From NCBI RefSeq assembly GCF_020966635.1, contig NZ_JAJKFQ010000005.1, positions 186,001-250,000 of the forward strand: a stretch of DNA of 64,000 nt, written 5' to 3'. The notes beneath the pieces are model-generated. The model had not been told where the DNA came from and did not search any database. It worked only from the letters and a program-made list of their open reading frames with translations. Source of the stretch: Stieleria sp. JC731. Its GTDB lineage: Bacteria; Planctomycetota; Planctomycetia; Pirellulales; Pirellulaceae. This document shows, in pieces, positions 48,816 through 57,093 of this stretch (position 1 is the stretch's first letter; each line of letters begins with the position of its first letter). A program made the translations under genes and the position numbers.

Positions 48816-48887
48816 GTTTTGGATCTTGTTAAAGATCCCTTCAGTGTCGACTCTTCATACCCAAGGATCTTTAACAAGATCTACTAC
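48816..48887 (+). repeat. Dispersed double-palindrome repeat family B, copy 3
   Basis: 72 bp, GTTTTGGATCTTGTTAAAGATCCC ... AAGGATCTTTAACAAGATCTACTAC, between the convergent genes ending at 48696 and 48910. It matches 51937-52008 almost base for base, including the spacer TTCAGTGTCGRCTCTTCATACC. Confidence 0.88.
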
Positions 48888-48909
48888 GCAAGAGCGGAAC
48901 GACAGACAT

Positions 48910-51753
48910 CTAGTCTTCTTTGTCTAGTCGCTTTAGGATCGAATCGAGAGCGGCTTCAATTCGGCGAAGGCGAGTTTCGAGCTGATCGAGACGTTCGTCC
49001 GTTGGCTTTGTCTCCGTTTTTGCAGCTCGCGATTGAGCTTGTGCCATTTGAGCTTCTGCCATTCGCAGAGCTTGTTGTCGCTGTGCTTCTTCTTTACGCG
49101 CAGCGGCTTGAGCAACTAGCTGCTGTCGTTGATCATCGAGCGGTTTGCGAGGTCCAAGGACGATCAATGAAAACTGCGTCGCATCTTCCTGTCCTTCGGA
49201 ATCTCTGACGACAGCGGAAATGGGCAGCTGAGCTGCGAGCTGTCCCGCTGGCAACGATTTCCCTGTCAAACGCTTGTATTCAGCGGCATTTACGGATGCA
49301 TCGAGCGGATCGTTGTTGTTGGGACCTGTCGGCCTCACCGGGGCGGTGGCGAGCTTCGCAACGAGGTTGTCCCAGATCGTGGTGGTTTGAATTGATAGCT
49401 CACCGTTCTTGGGATCGATGTCGATGCCTTCGAATTCGGTAATCAGGCTAAAGGTTCCCTCGTTGCCGGGGTTGCCGACTCCAAGTTGAACCTTTCGATT
49501 GCCACCGACGGAAATTTCGGTCGGTTGGCGTTCGCTAAAGTGGATCGGTGCAATCAGCTTTTCGGTGGTGGACTTCGCTAGCTTCGCAACAATCAGTTCG
49601 TTGTCCAGCAATATGAAGATGCGATCGGGTTGGACTATCAAACGGTTTTGCTGTCCGTAGAAATTTGGGTTGCCCGATTGAACTGGCTTCGCGGAAATCA
49701 TCGCGGAATGGACGACCGTCCCATCAATCAAGCTGCTCAGTTCAAGCCAGGTCTCGATGGTTCGATCGACTTTGTTTTGTTCCGCTCGGATGGAGACGAC
49801 AGCTGGAAGCTGTTCTGACAATGTGGTGTATCGCTGAGTTTGCCACTGTGAGATTCGGCTGCCAGCGTTGTTCACCAACGCATTGCCCTGAATCATTCGC
49901 CCCCACCGTTTGATGCCCTGGTTTCGAGCTTGCATGAGTCTAAATGATTGATTGGAGTTTGCGGCGATACTCGGTAGCGAGCTTCCCAGGCATCGGACAA
50001 GCGTCCCAGATTCGAAGTCAATCACACGATCACCAACTTGGATCGTGTCAGCGCTAGTCAAGGCAATCGGTGGTTGAAGGCGCTGGAATGGGCCAGGGGG
50101 TGAAGGCCACTTCACTAGTTGCAGCGGATCTGTTTGGAACACCTCAAGCTGTTCGCCTATGACTGCGATCCGCTCGGGAGCGATCTTGGTCAATTGCTTG
50201 GGCGTCGACTTTAGAAACTGTCGTTTGCTAGCCTTCAGTTCATGACTTAGCCGATAAAACAGATTTCCAGAGTTGGGCGAAAGGTAAACCCATTGATCAT
50301 CGATCGTTGCACAGCGAATGCCTTGAGGAAGCGTTTTATTGACAACCGTGACGAGGTTTTCCACATCGATGACGGTTAGTTCGTCAGGCCCAGGTTGCAA
50401 TGGATGGCGGTTGGGCTGACCCGCAGTCGGTCCCCACACAATCAAGTGCTTTCCGTCTGGCGACAATTCCATTGATTTTGCCGTACACCCAAGCTCAAGC
50501 GTCGGTAGCGTCACGCGAACTTCAATGCTGGCCGCATCAATCAGTTTGCCATCGGCTTGCTTGGCCTCGACACGAATCGATTTGACACCGACATCGTCGG
50601 CCGTTGGAGTCCAGCGTATCGTTCCAGTCTCGAATCTTGCCGTTTCAGGGCCATCGGCAATGTTGATATTAGTTGCCGAATCGGATTTCGAATTGGACAG
50701 CGTGACATCGACCTGCATCGGTTGATCGACCAAGCAAGTCACGCTGCTTGGGAGGCGAAGCATTCGCAATGGCTGCAGCACATCAGAGTGGTCGCCAAGA
50801 TCGATCCAGTTTGCCGATTCACTTGTACCGAGAAAAACCAAATCATTCTTCAGGTCAAAGCCGATGGTTAACGAAGTTCCTTTACTCTGTTGCGATTTGT
50901 CGAGCGCAATCGATGCGATTGGGGACGCATCGCTGAAACGATCGAGATAAAGATGGTCGCTTTTGAACGAAGCGACAAGGTCGAACGACGGGTGAATCTT
51001 GGCTGGGCTGCCGCGAAAGGAGCGTACCTGCTTGGTCAGGTCGAGTGTGTAAAGTAGGTTGCCCAGGGTCCAGTAGCGGTTCAACGGGCCGGCAGTGACT
51101 TGGCCATAGCTCTTGTGATAGTCACGCACCTGTGTGAACGTGCATTTTTCTTCGTCGACCTTCATTAAGTCGGCACCACTGGGCGACGATTTTCCACGAG
51201 CGTCGGGGACGATCCAATGTCCATCGGGACTCATCGCGACGTGGGTCGGGTGCGATTGTCCCCAGCGTTGAACTTTCACGCGATTACGGATCTGTAGCGA
51301 CTGGGTGTCGATTTGGAAAACCTCACCGTCCCACCACGCTGATCCGGTGTTGCAGATCGCATAGACATAGGAATTATCATTTTGCGAACAAAACAACGCG
51401 TACGGTCCATTGCCTTGCAAAGCGACTGACCCGAGTGTTTTGTTCGTATCGAGGTCGATTAGATGCAGAGACGGCGACTTGGTGCATCCCACGACCAGCA
51501 GGTTTCGCTTGATGATCAGTTCGGTTGGATTCGTCCCGACGGGAAACTCACGGACTTGTTCAGCCTGTGGTGAATACTCAAAGACTTTGTTTTGATCCTT
51601 CAGGGTTGCAAACACGCGGCCAGTTTTTTCATGGACGGCCCAGTCAACCGCGTCAACGGCAAGTGTCACTGGTGATGCGGCTTGCAGATCTGAATAGCTA
51701 CATGCCCAGCCGAGAAGCAGCACGCTGGCAACCAATAATTTCCGGCAATACAT
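48910..51753 (-). CDS. Giant secreted beta-propeller-like protein of unknown function
   Basis: 947 residues with a signal peptide (KLLVASVLLLGWACSYSDLQAAS). Residues 30-320 resemble a WD40/YVTN-type propeller (VDWAVHEKTGRVFATLKDQNKVFEY; LHLIDLDTNKTLGSVALQG; MSPDGHWIVPDA). About residues 335-415 look like an Ig-like He_PIG/cadherin-type module (RFETGTIRWTPTADDVGVKSI). A second propeller-like part follows (AKSMELSPDGKHLIVWG). The C-terminus (from about residue 870) is a long Ala/Gln/Glu/Arg coiled coil ending in LDQLETRLRRIEAALDSILKRLDK, a likely oligomerisation segment. No enzymatic motif seen. Same strand as the following accessory genes, but the function is unknown. Confidence 0.72.
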   Translation of the reverse strand: MYCRKLLVASVLLLGWACSYSDLQAASPVTLAVDAVDWAVHEKTGRVFATLKDQNKVFEYSPQAEQVREFPVGTNPTELIIKRNLLVVGCTKSPSLHLIDLDTNKTLGSVALQGNGPYALFCSQNDNSYVYAICNTGSAWWDGEVFQIDTQSLQIRNRVKVQRWGQSHPTHVAMSPDGHWIVPDARGKSSPSGADLMKVDEEKCTFTQVRDYHKSYGQVTAGPLNRYWTLGNLLYTLDLTKQVRSFRGSPAKIHPSFDLVASFKSDHLYLDRFSDASPIASIALDKSQQSKGTSLTIGFDLKNDLVFLGTSESANWIDLGDHSDVLQPLRMLRLPSSVTCLVDQPMQVDVTLSNSKSDSATNINIADGPETARFETGTIRWTPTADDVGVKSIRVEAKQADGKLIDAASIEVRVTLPTLELGCTAKSMELSPDGKHLIVWGPTAGQPNRHPLQPGPDELTVIDVENLVTVVNKTLPQGIRCATIDDQWVYLSPNSGNLFYRLSHELKASKRQFLKSTPKQLTKIAPERIAVIGEQLEVFQTDPLQLVKWPSPPGPFQRLQPPIALTSADTIQVGDRVIDFESGTLVRCLGSSLPSIAANSNQSFRLMQARNQGIKRWGRMIQGNALVNNAGSRISQWQTQRYTTLSEQLPAVVSIRAEQNKVDRTIETWLELSSLIDGTVVHSAMISAKPVQSGNPNFYGQQNRLIVQPDRIFILLDNELIVAKLAKSTTEKLIAPIHFSERQPTEISVGGNRKVQLGVGNPGNEGTFSLITEFEGIDIDPKNGELSIQTTTIWDNLVAKLATAPVRPTGPNNNDPLDASVNAAEYKRLTGKSLPAGQLAAQLPISAVVRDSEGQEDATQFSLIVLGPRKPLDDQRQQLVAQAAARKEEAQRQQALRMAEAQMAQAQSRAAKTETKPTDERLDQLETRLRRIEAALDSILKRLDKED

Positions 51754-51882
51754 TCGTCTTCTCCCACGCGAAGCAGATAAGGAGATCAGAGTATAGACGA
51801 ATGCACTTGCCGTCGTGGATCTTGTTTGAAGTAGCTCAGCACAGTTCCACCATCTGCTAAGCGATCATATGTCATCCCAGAA

Positions 51883-51913
51883 GATAACCGGGAGCTAACG
51901 CTCTGCGGCTGAT
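51883..51913 (+). repeat. Short dispersed repeat family C, copy 1
   Basis: GATAACCGGGAGCTAACGCTC followed by TGCGGCTGAT. Two further copies lie at 55068-55100 and 55195-55227. Probably a decayed piece of a longer repeat. Confidence 0.8.
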
Positions 51914-51936
51914 AAGAAGTTGGATCAGTTCGAACC

Positions 51937-52008
51937 GTAGTGGATCTTGTTAAAGATCCCTTCAGTGTCGGCTCTTCATACCCGAGGATCTTTAACAAGA
52001 TCCACTAC
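51937..52008 (+). repeat. Dispersed double-palindrome repeat family B, copy 4
   Basis: 72 bp, GTAGTGGATCTTGTTAAAGATCCC ... GAGGATCTTTAACAAGATCCACTAC. This is the best-preserved copy and shows both arms as complete self-palindromes (GGATCTT-GTTA-AAGATCC). Confidence 0.9.
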
Positions 52009-52494
52009 GCAAACATGCGACATGCGTCGCCAACTCTGGAAGCTCCTAAATTGGCTCGCCGCCGTGAGAGGTGGAAGGACTGCGCTGTGCTCCGCATCGC
52101 CGTCAATCTCTTTGCGTGGCCGCGATGGAATGCCGATTTTGTCCAGTCGCGACAAACTATTGGCCCACCGCTGTATTGGCATGTTCCAGCCACGTATCGC
52201 CTCCGTTCGAATCGTTGAGTCATCGAAGCCCGCAGCAGCGAACTATTCCCATCCCTCGATCGCAATCTTGACCGCCTGTGCCCGCCCACGCGATTTCGAC
52301 ACAACGATTTCACTTCATGGTCGAAACCGACAGACGCCATGGTCGGTACCACACACAGCCCGTTGGCGAATCGTTGAGCTGGCCGGCATCTGATTGTTGA
52401 ACAGGCATCGCAGCGGGTATCGCCAAGACGGAATGTTCTGAGCGGTGCGAGCAAACCCATGCCGATACGCCTGCTTAATCATCGACCGGCGAGC

Positions 52495-52968
52495 CTAGCC
52501 GTCTGGAGAATTGGCTCTCGAATAGACCTGTTTGAAGAACACTAGCTTCTCGTCGCTAAATCGAAACCGCTGCACCCAATCGATAACGTAGTCGCTTGCC
52601 GCATCACGTAGGCGACCATGCTCGCGAGCATTCACAACGACAGTATCTCCTTGAGCCACAACATCCTGCACCTCCGGAAGTTGAGATTCGATTTGGCCAA
52701 AGTTCTTGCCGACTAGCGCGACAACATCATTTGGACCTTTCGCTTTGCCGGAAAATGGGATTGCAGTAGGACCGATAATCTCAAACTCGATTTCAGTTGA
52801 AAGTGCATTGCGAAAAGCCTCGATGTCTCCGGTCGAAATTGCACAATAGATCGCTTGCACCAATTCCGTATTGCGGCGTTCAGCCAATTTGCCTTCGACA
52901 GCATCATCGCCTTTCTCGAATCGAACGCGAATATCAGAAATGAAATCAGCATGCTTGGAGTCGTTCAT
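52495..52968 (-). CDS. NTF2-like (SnoaL-type) protein
   Basis: 157 residues. Seen: RRNTELVQAIYCAISTGDIEAFRNALSTEIEFEIIGPTAIPFSGKAKGPNDVVALVGKNF, the cone-shaped NTF2-like fold opening, followed by VAQGDTVVVNAREHGRLRDAASDYVIDWVQRFRFSDEKLVFFKQVYS, the usual sheet segment. The first 20-25 residues are probably an extension. Family members are small-molecule isomerases, hydrolases or uncharacterised stress proteins, so no activity can be assigned. It stands alone on the minus strand; the nearest gene with sense is the 947-residue secreted protein. Confidence 0.72.
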   Translation of the reverse strand: MNDSKHADFISDIRVRFEKGDDAVEGKLAERRNTELVQAIYCAISTGDIEAFRNALSTEIEFEIIGPTAIPFSGKAKGPNDVVALVGKNFGQIESQLPEVQDVVAQGDTVVVNAREHGRLRDAASDYVIDWVQRFRFSDEKLVFFKQVYSRANSPDG

Positions 52969-53226
52969 TGATATTGTCGTGCTGAAAAATGGGCGATGTG
53001 CGCTCGGTGACTAGGAGGAAATTTACCGGTGCCGCGATCACATGATACACCAGTAGTGATCGGACGATGTTCCAGTCACGTGCATGCAGCGTAATGATAC
53101 CGAACGGAAAACGAAGAGCTTGAACATAGGTCGGTTGCATCGGCCTGCGAAGTCTACTGGTCGGTCCACTTCAGTGCCAAGCGAACTTTGGCTGCCACAA
53201 AAAACACGAAAAGCCACAAAAACACA

Positions 53227-53621
53227 TTAGCTTCCATACTCGCTGACGGTCATCAAGTATTTCTTGACCTGGAGCGTTGCTGCGTCGAAATTCACAAGCA
53301 GCCCCGTTTCGATGCGTGATGATTTTAGATATCCAAGAAGTTGTGCAATGTGTTCGTCCGCTACCGATTCGCACGCCTTCAGCTCGACAATCAAGCATCC
53401 TTCAACAAGCAAATCCGCGAAGTATTCTCCGAGCATGGACAATCCTCATCGTATACGGTCAGTGGATGCTGTTGTTTGACATCAAGCTCCAGTTTCCTGA
53501 GTCGATGCGCCAAGGCATTCTCGTAGACCTTTTCCAGATGCCCATTTCGATGGTACTTATGGATCGCAAAACTTGTGTCTCTCACGACGTCGCAAAGCTG
53601 GTTGATGTGATCCCACTTCAT
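53227..53621 (-). pseudogene. GxxExxY protein gene, frameshifted copy
   Basis: The sequence opens MKWDHINQLCDVVRDTSF at 53621 and continues through GHLEKVYENALAHRLRKLEL to LTVYDED, then leaves frame; the rest (LGEYFADLLVEGCLIVELKA to KKYLMTVSEYGS*) continues in another frame to 53227. Compared with the intact copy, the segment coding GTI of YDEDGTILGEY has 8 bases where the intact gene has 9, a single-base deletion. All other parts are near identical, so this is a recent inactivation unless the error is in sequencing. The truncated products would lack either the GxxExxY half or the ELK half. Confidence 0.8.
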
Positions 53622-53948
53622 TTTTTGTGCCCTTTTGTGCTTTTTGTGGCAAGCGATGTCCAGGTTCGCTATTGAATTCCAGGGACGCACCGAAAGCAAT
53701 CGGAGTGATACGCTGAGATGCGGAACAATGCTCAGCTGTGAACTGGTGAAAGCAATATAAGCGGACCGCGGTGAGCGGATATCCTGAGTTGGCTACCAGA
53801 GCAGTGCAGCGGATCATGCAATGTAGATTCGTTGAGCTTGGAAGCCAGCACAGAGTATCCGGGCTTGTCGAAGTCTACTGGTCGGTTCACTTCGGAGCCG
53901 AAGCGAACTTTGGATGCCACAAAAAACACGAAAAGCCGCAAAAATAGA

Positions 53949-54344
53949 TCAGCTTCCAGGCTCGCTTACGGTCATCAAGTATTTCTTGACTTGGAGCTTC
54001 GCTGCGCCGAAGTTCACAAGCAGCCCTGTTTCAATTCGTGATGATTTTAGATATCCAAGAAGTTGTGCAATGTGTTCGTCCGCGACCGATTTGCACGCCT
54101 TCAGCTCGACAATCAAGCATCCTTCAACAAGCAAATCCGCGAAGTATTCTCCGAGTATGGTTCCATCTTCATCGTATACGGTCAGTGGATGCTGTTGTTT
54201 GACATCAAAATCCAGCTTCCTGAGGCGATGCGCCAAGGCATTCTCGTAGACCTTTTCTAGATGCCCATTTCGATGGTACTTATGGATCGCAAAACTTGTT
54301 TCTCTCACGACGTCGCAAAGCTGGTTGATGTGATCCCACTTCAT
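53949..54344 (-). CDS. GxxExxY family protein (predicted PD-(D/E)XK-like fold)
   Basis: 131 residues, intact. Seen: the naming motif in NGHLEKVYENALAHRLRKL (G-x-x-E-x-x-Y), then LGEYFADLLVEGCLIVELKA, with Asp and E-L-K arranged as in PD-(D/E)XK nucleases, and IAQLLGYLKSSRIETGLLVNFGAAKLQVKKYL. Family knowledge: widely scattered in marine bacteria, often in repeats, biological role unknown; nuclease activity is a prediction. It lies in the second of three tandem units; the first is frameshifted and the third truncated, so this may be the only functional copy. Confidence 0.88.
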   Translation of the reverse strand: MKWDHINQLCDVVRETSFAIHKYHRNGHLEKVYENALAHRLRKLDFDVKQQHPLTVYDEDGTILGEYFADLLVEGCLIVELKACKSVADEHIAQLLGYLKSSRIETGLLVNFGAAKLQVKKYLMTVSEPGS

Positions 54345-54673
54345 TTTTTTGTGCCCTTTTGTGCTTTTTGTGGCAAGCGATGTCCAGGTTCGCTATTGAA
54401 TTCCAGCGACGCACCAAAAGCAATCGGAGTGATTCGTTCAGATGCGGAGCAATGCTCAGCTGTGAACTGCTGAAAACAAGATAAGCGGAGCGCGGCGAGC
54501 GGATATCCTGAGTTAGCTACCAGAGCATTGCAGTGGATCATGCAAAGTAGATTCATTCAACTTGGATGCCTGCACAGAGTGTCCGGGCCTGGCGAACTCT
54601 ACTTGTCGGTCCACTTCGGGGGCCGAAGCGAATTTTGGCTGCCACAAAAAACACGAAAAGCCACAAAAAAACA

Positions 54674-54753
54674 TTAGCTTCCATACTCGCTGACGGTCAT
54701 CAAGTATTTCTTAACCTGGAGCGTTGCTGCGCCGAAGTTCACAAGCAGCCCCG
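54674..54753 (-). pseudogene. GxxExxY gene remnant (third tandem unit)
   Basis: About 26 C-terminal codons ending KKYLMTVSEYGS-type with stop at 54674-54676 match the other copies, then similarity ends abruptly at about 54753 in the middle of the LLVNFGAA block. The remainder of the gene is absent. Confidence 0.75.
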
Positions 54754-55067
54754 CTATGCTGATACACCGAACACAGTGCATAGTCTTGGCGATGTTGACC
54801 TGTCGGTCCGATACGATTGGCTATCGCTGATTCTTCAATTTCAATATTGCCGCTGTGCTGGTGTCGAGCCAGGAATGACTATGGGCTCGCACCTGTTTCG
54901 TGCCGCTGTCTGAAAATGGAAACGCAAACCGATTGAGGCATGACGGAAGGCGACTATGGAAAGTTGGTCTAGCGGCGAATGCGAGGGACTGGATTGCCAG
55001 AGCGACATCGAGTTACCCAGGCGTACCCATGGTCTGGGAATCGTTCGGCTGAGAAACAATGGCCAGG

Positions 55068-55100
55068 GATAACCGTGAGCTATCGCTCTGCGGCTGATGG
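55068..55100 (+). repeat. Short dispersed repeat family C, copy 2
   Basis: GATAACCGTGAGCTATCGCTC then TGCGGCTGATGG, about 33 bp. Preceded by GGCTGAGAAACAATGGCCAG, which also matches the sequence before copy 3, so these two share a longer unit of about 55 bp. Confidence 0.8.
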
Positions 55101-55122
55101 AGAAGAGGGTTTGCGTCGACAC

Positions 55123-55267
55123 GTAGTGGATGTTGTTAAACATCCCTTGGTGTCCGAGGTCGAGAAACCTCACGGTTGAGAAACCATGCCCATGGATAAC
55201 CGCGAGCTAGCGCTCTGCGGCTGATGGACAAGGTAGTTGAAGGAGGATCTTTGACAAGATCCACTAC
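55123..55267 (+). repeat. Dispersed double-palindrome repeat family B, copy 5, expanded by an insert
   Basis: Left arm GTAGTGGATGTTGTTAAACATCCC and right arm GGATCTTTGACAAGATCCACTAC enclose a spacer of about 98 bp instead of about 25. The spacer contains repeat C copy 3 (55195-55227). In the left arm both the C of GGATCTT and its partner G are changed (GGATGTT/AACATCC), so pairing is kept. The right end lies 12 bp from the tRNA-Pro gene. Confidence 0.82.
55195..55227 (+). repeat. Short dispersed repeat family C, copy 3, nested in family B copy 5
   Basis: GATAACCGCGAGCTAGCGCTC then TGCGGCTGATGG. It sits inside the spacer of the family B element, showing that C entered an existing B copy or that they moved together. 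Confidence 0.8.
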
Positions 55268-55278
55268 AGCTTGAGAAG

Positions 55279-55352
55279 TCGGGGCGACAAGATTTGAACT
55301 TGCGACCTCTGCGTCCCGAACGCAGCGCTCTACCAGGCTGAGCCACGCCCCG
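55279..55352 (-). tRNA. tRNA-Pro (anticodon CGG)
   Basis: On the minus strand the acceptor stem CGGGGCG pairs with CGCCCCG, the D-arm reads GGCTCAGCCTGGTAGAGC, the anticodon stem CTGCG/CGCAG encloses TTCGGGA with anticodon CGG, and the T-arm holds GTTCAAATC. 74 nt, discriminator A, CCA not encoded. All four arms fold as expected for a proline tRNA. Confidence 0.95.
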
Positions 55353-55449
55353 ATTGTTTGTTTCTGGCTTGTTTGCCAACGCCCGTATTCTAACTAGTGC
55401 GTCGATCGCTGGGAAAGATGCCGGACGACAGATTTATTGATTCTTGCCG

Positions 55450-57093
55450 CTAGCGTTTGCTGGCCGCTTTCTTGCGGCGGTGGAAGTGATAGCCGGGAAC
55501 GAAGAAACATAAACCGGCGATCCCACCGAACAACAAATGACCCCACTGCGGTGCGATCGACATCAAAATCGCTGCGGTGAACAACGCGATCGCTTGGATA
55601 TAAAAACGACCGGTCAATATACCCGCCTTCACCACGAAAACCATTCCGCTAATGACCCCCAAGAGCGGACTTAGTTTTAACACCGGCAAGTTCAATAAGC
55701 TTTCGATCGGAAACAACGCCCCGATCGCAATCATGCTGCTGCCCCAAACATGGGCGACCTGACGTTCGATAAACGTGACTGGCCCCATTCGCTGTCGAAG
55801 CTTCCAAAAGACACTCGCCCATGCGCCCAGTCCGATCGTCCATAGCCCCATGTAGACCATCCGCGATTCGACACCTAAGTACTCCAGTTGCCAAGTCAAA
55901 TAGCAGGCAACAAACAGTACCAGCGAATGCCACATCCACAGCAAGCCCCAGTTCTCCAACACGGCAGCATGATGAGTCTCGCGGAAGATCCGTGCGACGA
56001 CTTGGTTGAAGCGACCACTTCTTGCGGAGACCACTTCGTCGGCAAGAAACGCATCAAGGTCACTCGCCAAGTCTCCGGCACTCGCATATCGCAGGTCAAC
56101 GGGCTTTTGCAAACAACGGACAACGATCATTTCCAGATCACGATCGAGTCCCGGGCGCAGTGCCCGCGGTGGGCTGGGGTCTTGTTCGATGACCAACATC
56201 ACCAGTTCAACAGGCGTCTCGGCAATGAAGGGTGGCCGGCCAGTCAAAGCGTAGTAAAGGATCGCGCCGAGGCTGTAAATGTCGGTCGCGGGACTGAGCA
56301 GTTCGCGTCGACCACCGGCTTGTTCGGGTGACATGTACGCCGGTGTTCCGACCATCATTCCGCTGCGGGTAAGGTCAACGTTTGCACGGACCTCTTTGGC
56401 CAAACCAAAGTCGGTCACAAGAACGCTGCCGTCTTTGGAGATCAGAATGTTGCTGGGTTTGAGATCGCGGTGAACAACGCCGTGTTCATGAGCGAACTGC
56501 ACCGCCCGAGCGATTTGTGACACCAGTTCAGCCGCCTCACGCTGGGGCATGGGACCACGCGCAACACGCTCGGCAAGTGTCTCGCCCGCGATGTACTTCA
56601 TGCTGAAAAACGGACGGCCTTCGAAGTCGCCGACGTCATAGACGGGGACGATGCCCGGGTGTTCTAGCTTAGCCGTCGCGGCCGCTTCGGCCATGAAACG
56701 CTGCAAGTCGGCATCACTCGCCAAGCGACCGCGCAAGATCATCTTGACTGCGACTTCACGTTCTAAGCTTAGCTGCCGAGCCCTGAAGACCACCCCCATC
56801 CCGCCCCGCCCGATCTCTTCGAGCAACTCGTAATCGCCGATCGTCGTCGGCAATTGCAAACGGGCATAACGCGGTTGGCCGTCCGGTTTTGGCGGCGAGA
56901 GTTCATCGGAGCTGGCACCAGCGGTGTCCGTGATCAGGACGGCGCCCCAAAGTTTACGGAGTTCATCGGCCAAGTCGGGGTGCTGTTGGCAAGTCGAGTC
57001 GAAATCGACCGGTTCGCCACGGCAAATCGTGTCGGTCATCTCGGCGAGCAAGTCGGCGAGCCGCTGCTCGTCACGCTCGGACAACGTGCTCAC
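55450..57093 (-). CDS. Membrane Ser/Thr protein kinase
   Basis: 547 residues. Kinase domain about residues 77-350: EEIGRGGMGVVFRARQLSLEREVAVKMIL (glycine loop and catalytic Lys), HPGIVPVYDVGDFEG, VVHRDLKPSNILIS, VTDFGLAKEV with canonical DFG, and GTPAYMSPEQAGG. The C-terminal third holds four to five hydrophobic segments (WMWHSLVLFVACYLTWQLEYL; MGLWTIGLGAWASVFWKL; IAIGALFPIESLL; LGVISGMVFVVKAGI; AIALFTAAILMSIAP) and ends with a basic tail. There is no extracytoplasmic sensor domain. The start overlaps the end of the sigma gene by 4 bp (57090-57093), so the pair is translationally coupled and the kinase probably regulates the sigma factor or the reverse. Confidence 0.92.
   Translation of the reverse strand: MSTLSERDEQRLADLLAEMTDTICRGEPVDFDSTCQQHPDLADELRKLWGAVLITDTAGASSDELSPPKPDGQPRYARLQLPTTIGDYELLEEIGRGGMGVVFRARQLSLEREVAVKMILRGRLASDADLQRFMAEAAATAKLEHPGIVPVYDVGDFEGRPFFSMKYIAGETLAERVARGPMPQREAAELVSQIARAVQFAHEHGVVHRDLKPSNILISKDGSVLVTDFGLAKEVRANVDLTRSGMMVGTPAYMSPEQAGGRRELLSPATDIYSLGAILYYALTGRPPFIAETPVELVMLVIEQDPSPPRALRPGLDRDLEMIVVRCLQKPVDLRYASAGDLASDLDAFLADEVVSARSGRFNQVVARIFRETHHAAVLENWGLLWMWHSLVLFVACYLTWQLEYLGVESRMVYMGLWTIGLGAWASVFWKLRQRMGPVTFIERQVAHVWGSSMIAIGALFPIESLLNLPVLKLSPLLGVISGMVFVVKAGILTGRFYIQAIALFTAAILMSIAPQWGHLLFGGIAGLCFFVPGYHFHRRKKAASKR

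Larger units (their letters stand above)
51754..52494. other. Gene-free repeat-bearing stretch
   Basis: About 740 bp containing repeat C copy 1 (51883-51913) and repeat B copy 4 (51937-52008), plus a degenerate half-copy near 51814 (GTCGTGGATCTTGTTT). Several open frames of 60-150 codons exist, but they are repeat-derived or of unbiased composition, and I do not call them genes. Confidence 0.5.
53150..54757. repeat. Tandem duplication: two full ~721-724 bp units plus a truncated third
   Basis: The 11-mer AAGTCTACTGG and following sequence recur at 53150 and 53871, and a variant AACTCTACTTG at 54595. Units 1 (53150-53870) and 2 (53871-54594) match over their full length, and unit 3 covers about the first 160 bp. 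Each unit holds one GxxExxY gene on the minus strand together with its flanks, so the duplication is of DNA and not of the gene alone. Divergence between units suggests an older duplication; no transposase or direct terminal repeat was found. Confidence 0.88.
54754..55278. other. Gene-free, repeat-rich stretch between truncated unit and tRNA-Pro
   Basis: About 525 bp. It contains repeat C copies 2 and 3 and repeat B copy 5. No recognisable gene. Confidence 0.5.

Noticed and set aside
52005-52460. 151-codon minus-strand frame in the 51.8-52.5 kb gap
   Set aside because: Composition is Arg/Ser/Cys-rich, typical of noncoding frames; it begins in repeat flank and has no family likeness. A real but novel gene cannot be excluded.
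53150-54757. CRISPR-like array
   Set aside because: The period (about 722 bp) and gene content show a tandem gene duplication, not short repeats with unique spacers.
55170-55379. Small minus-strand frame covering the tRNA
   Set aside because: Its RSGRRGRKFKSCR-type product is the translated tRNA-Pro gene, a well-known false prediction.
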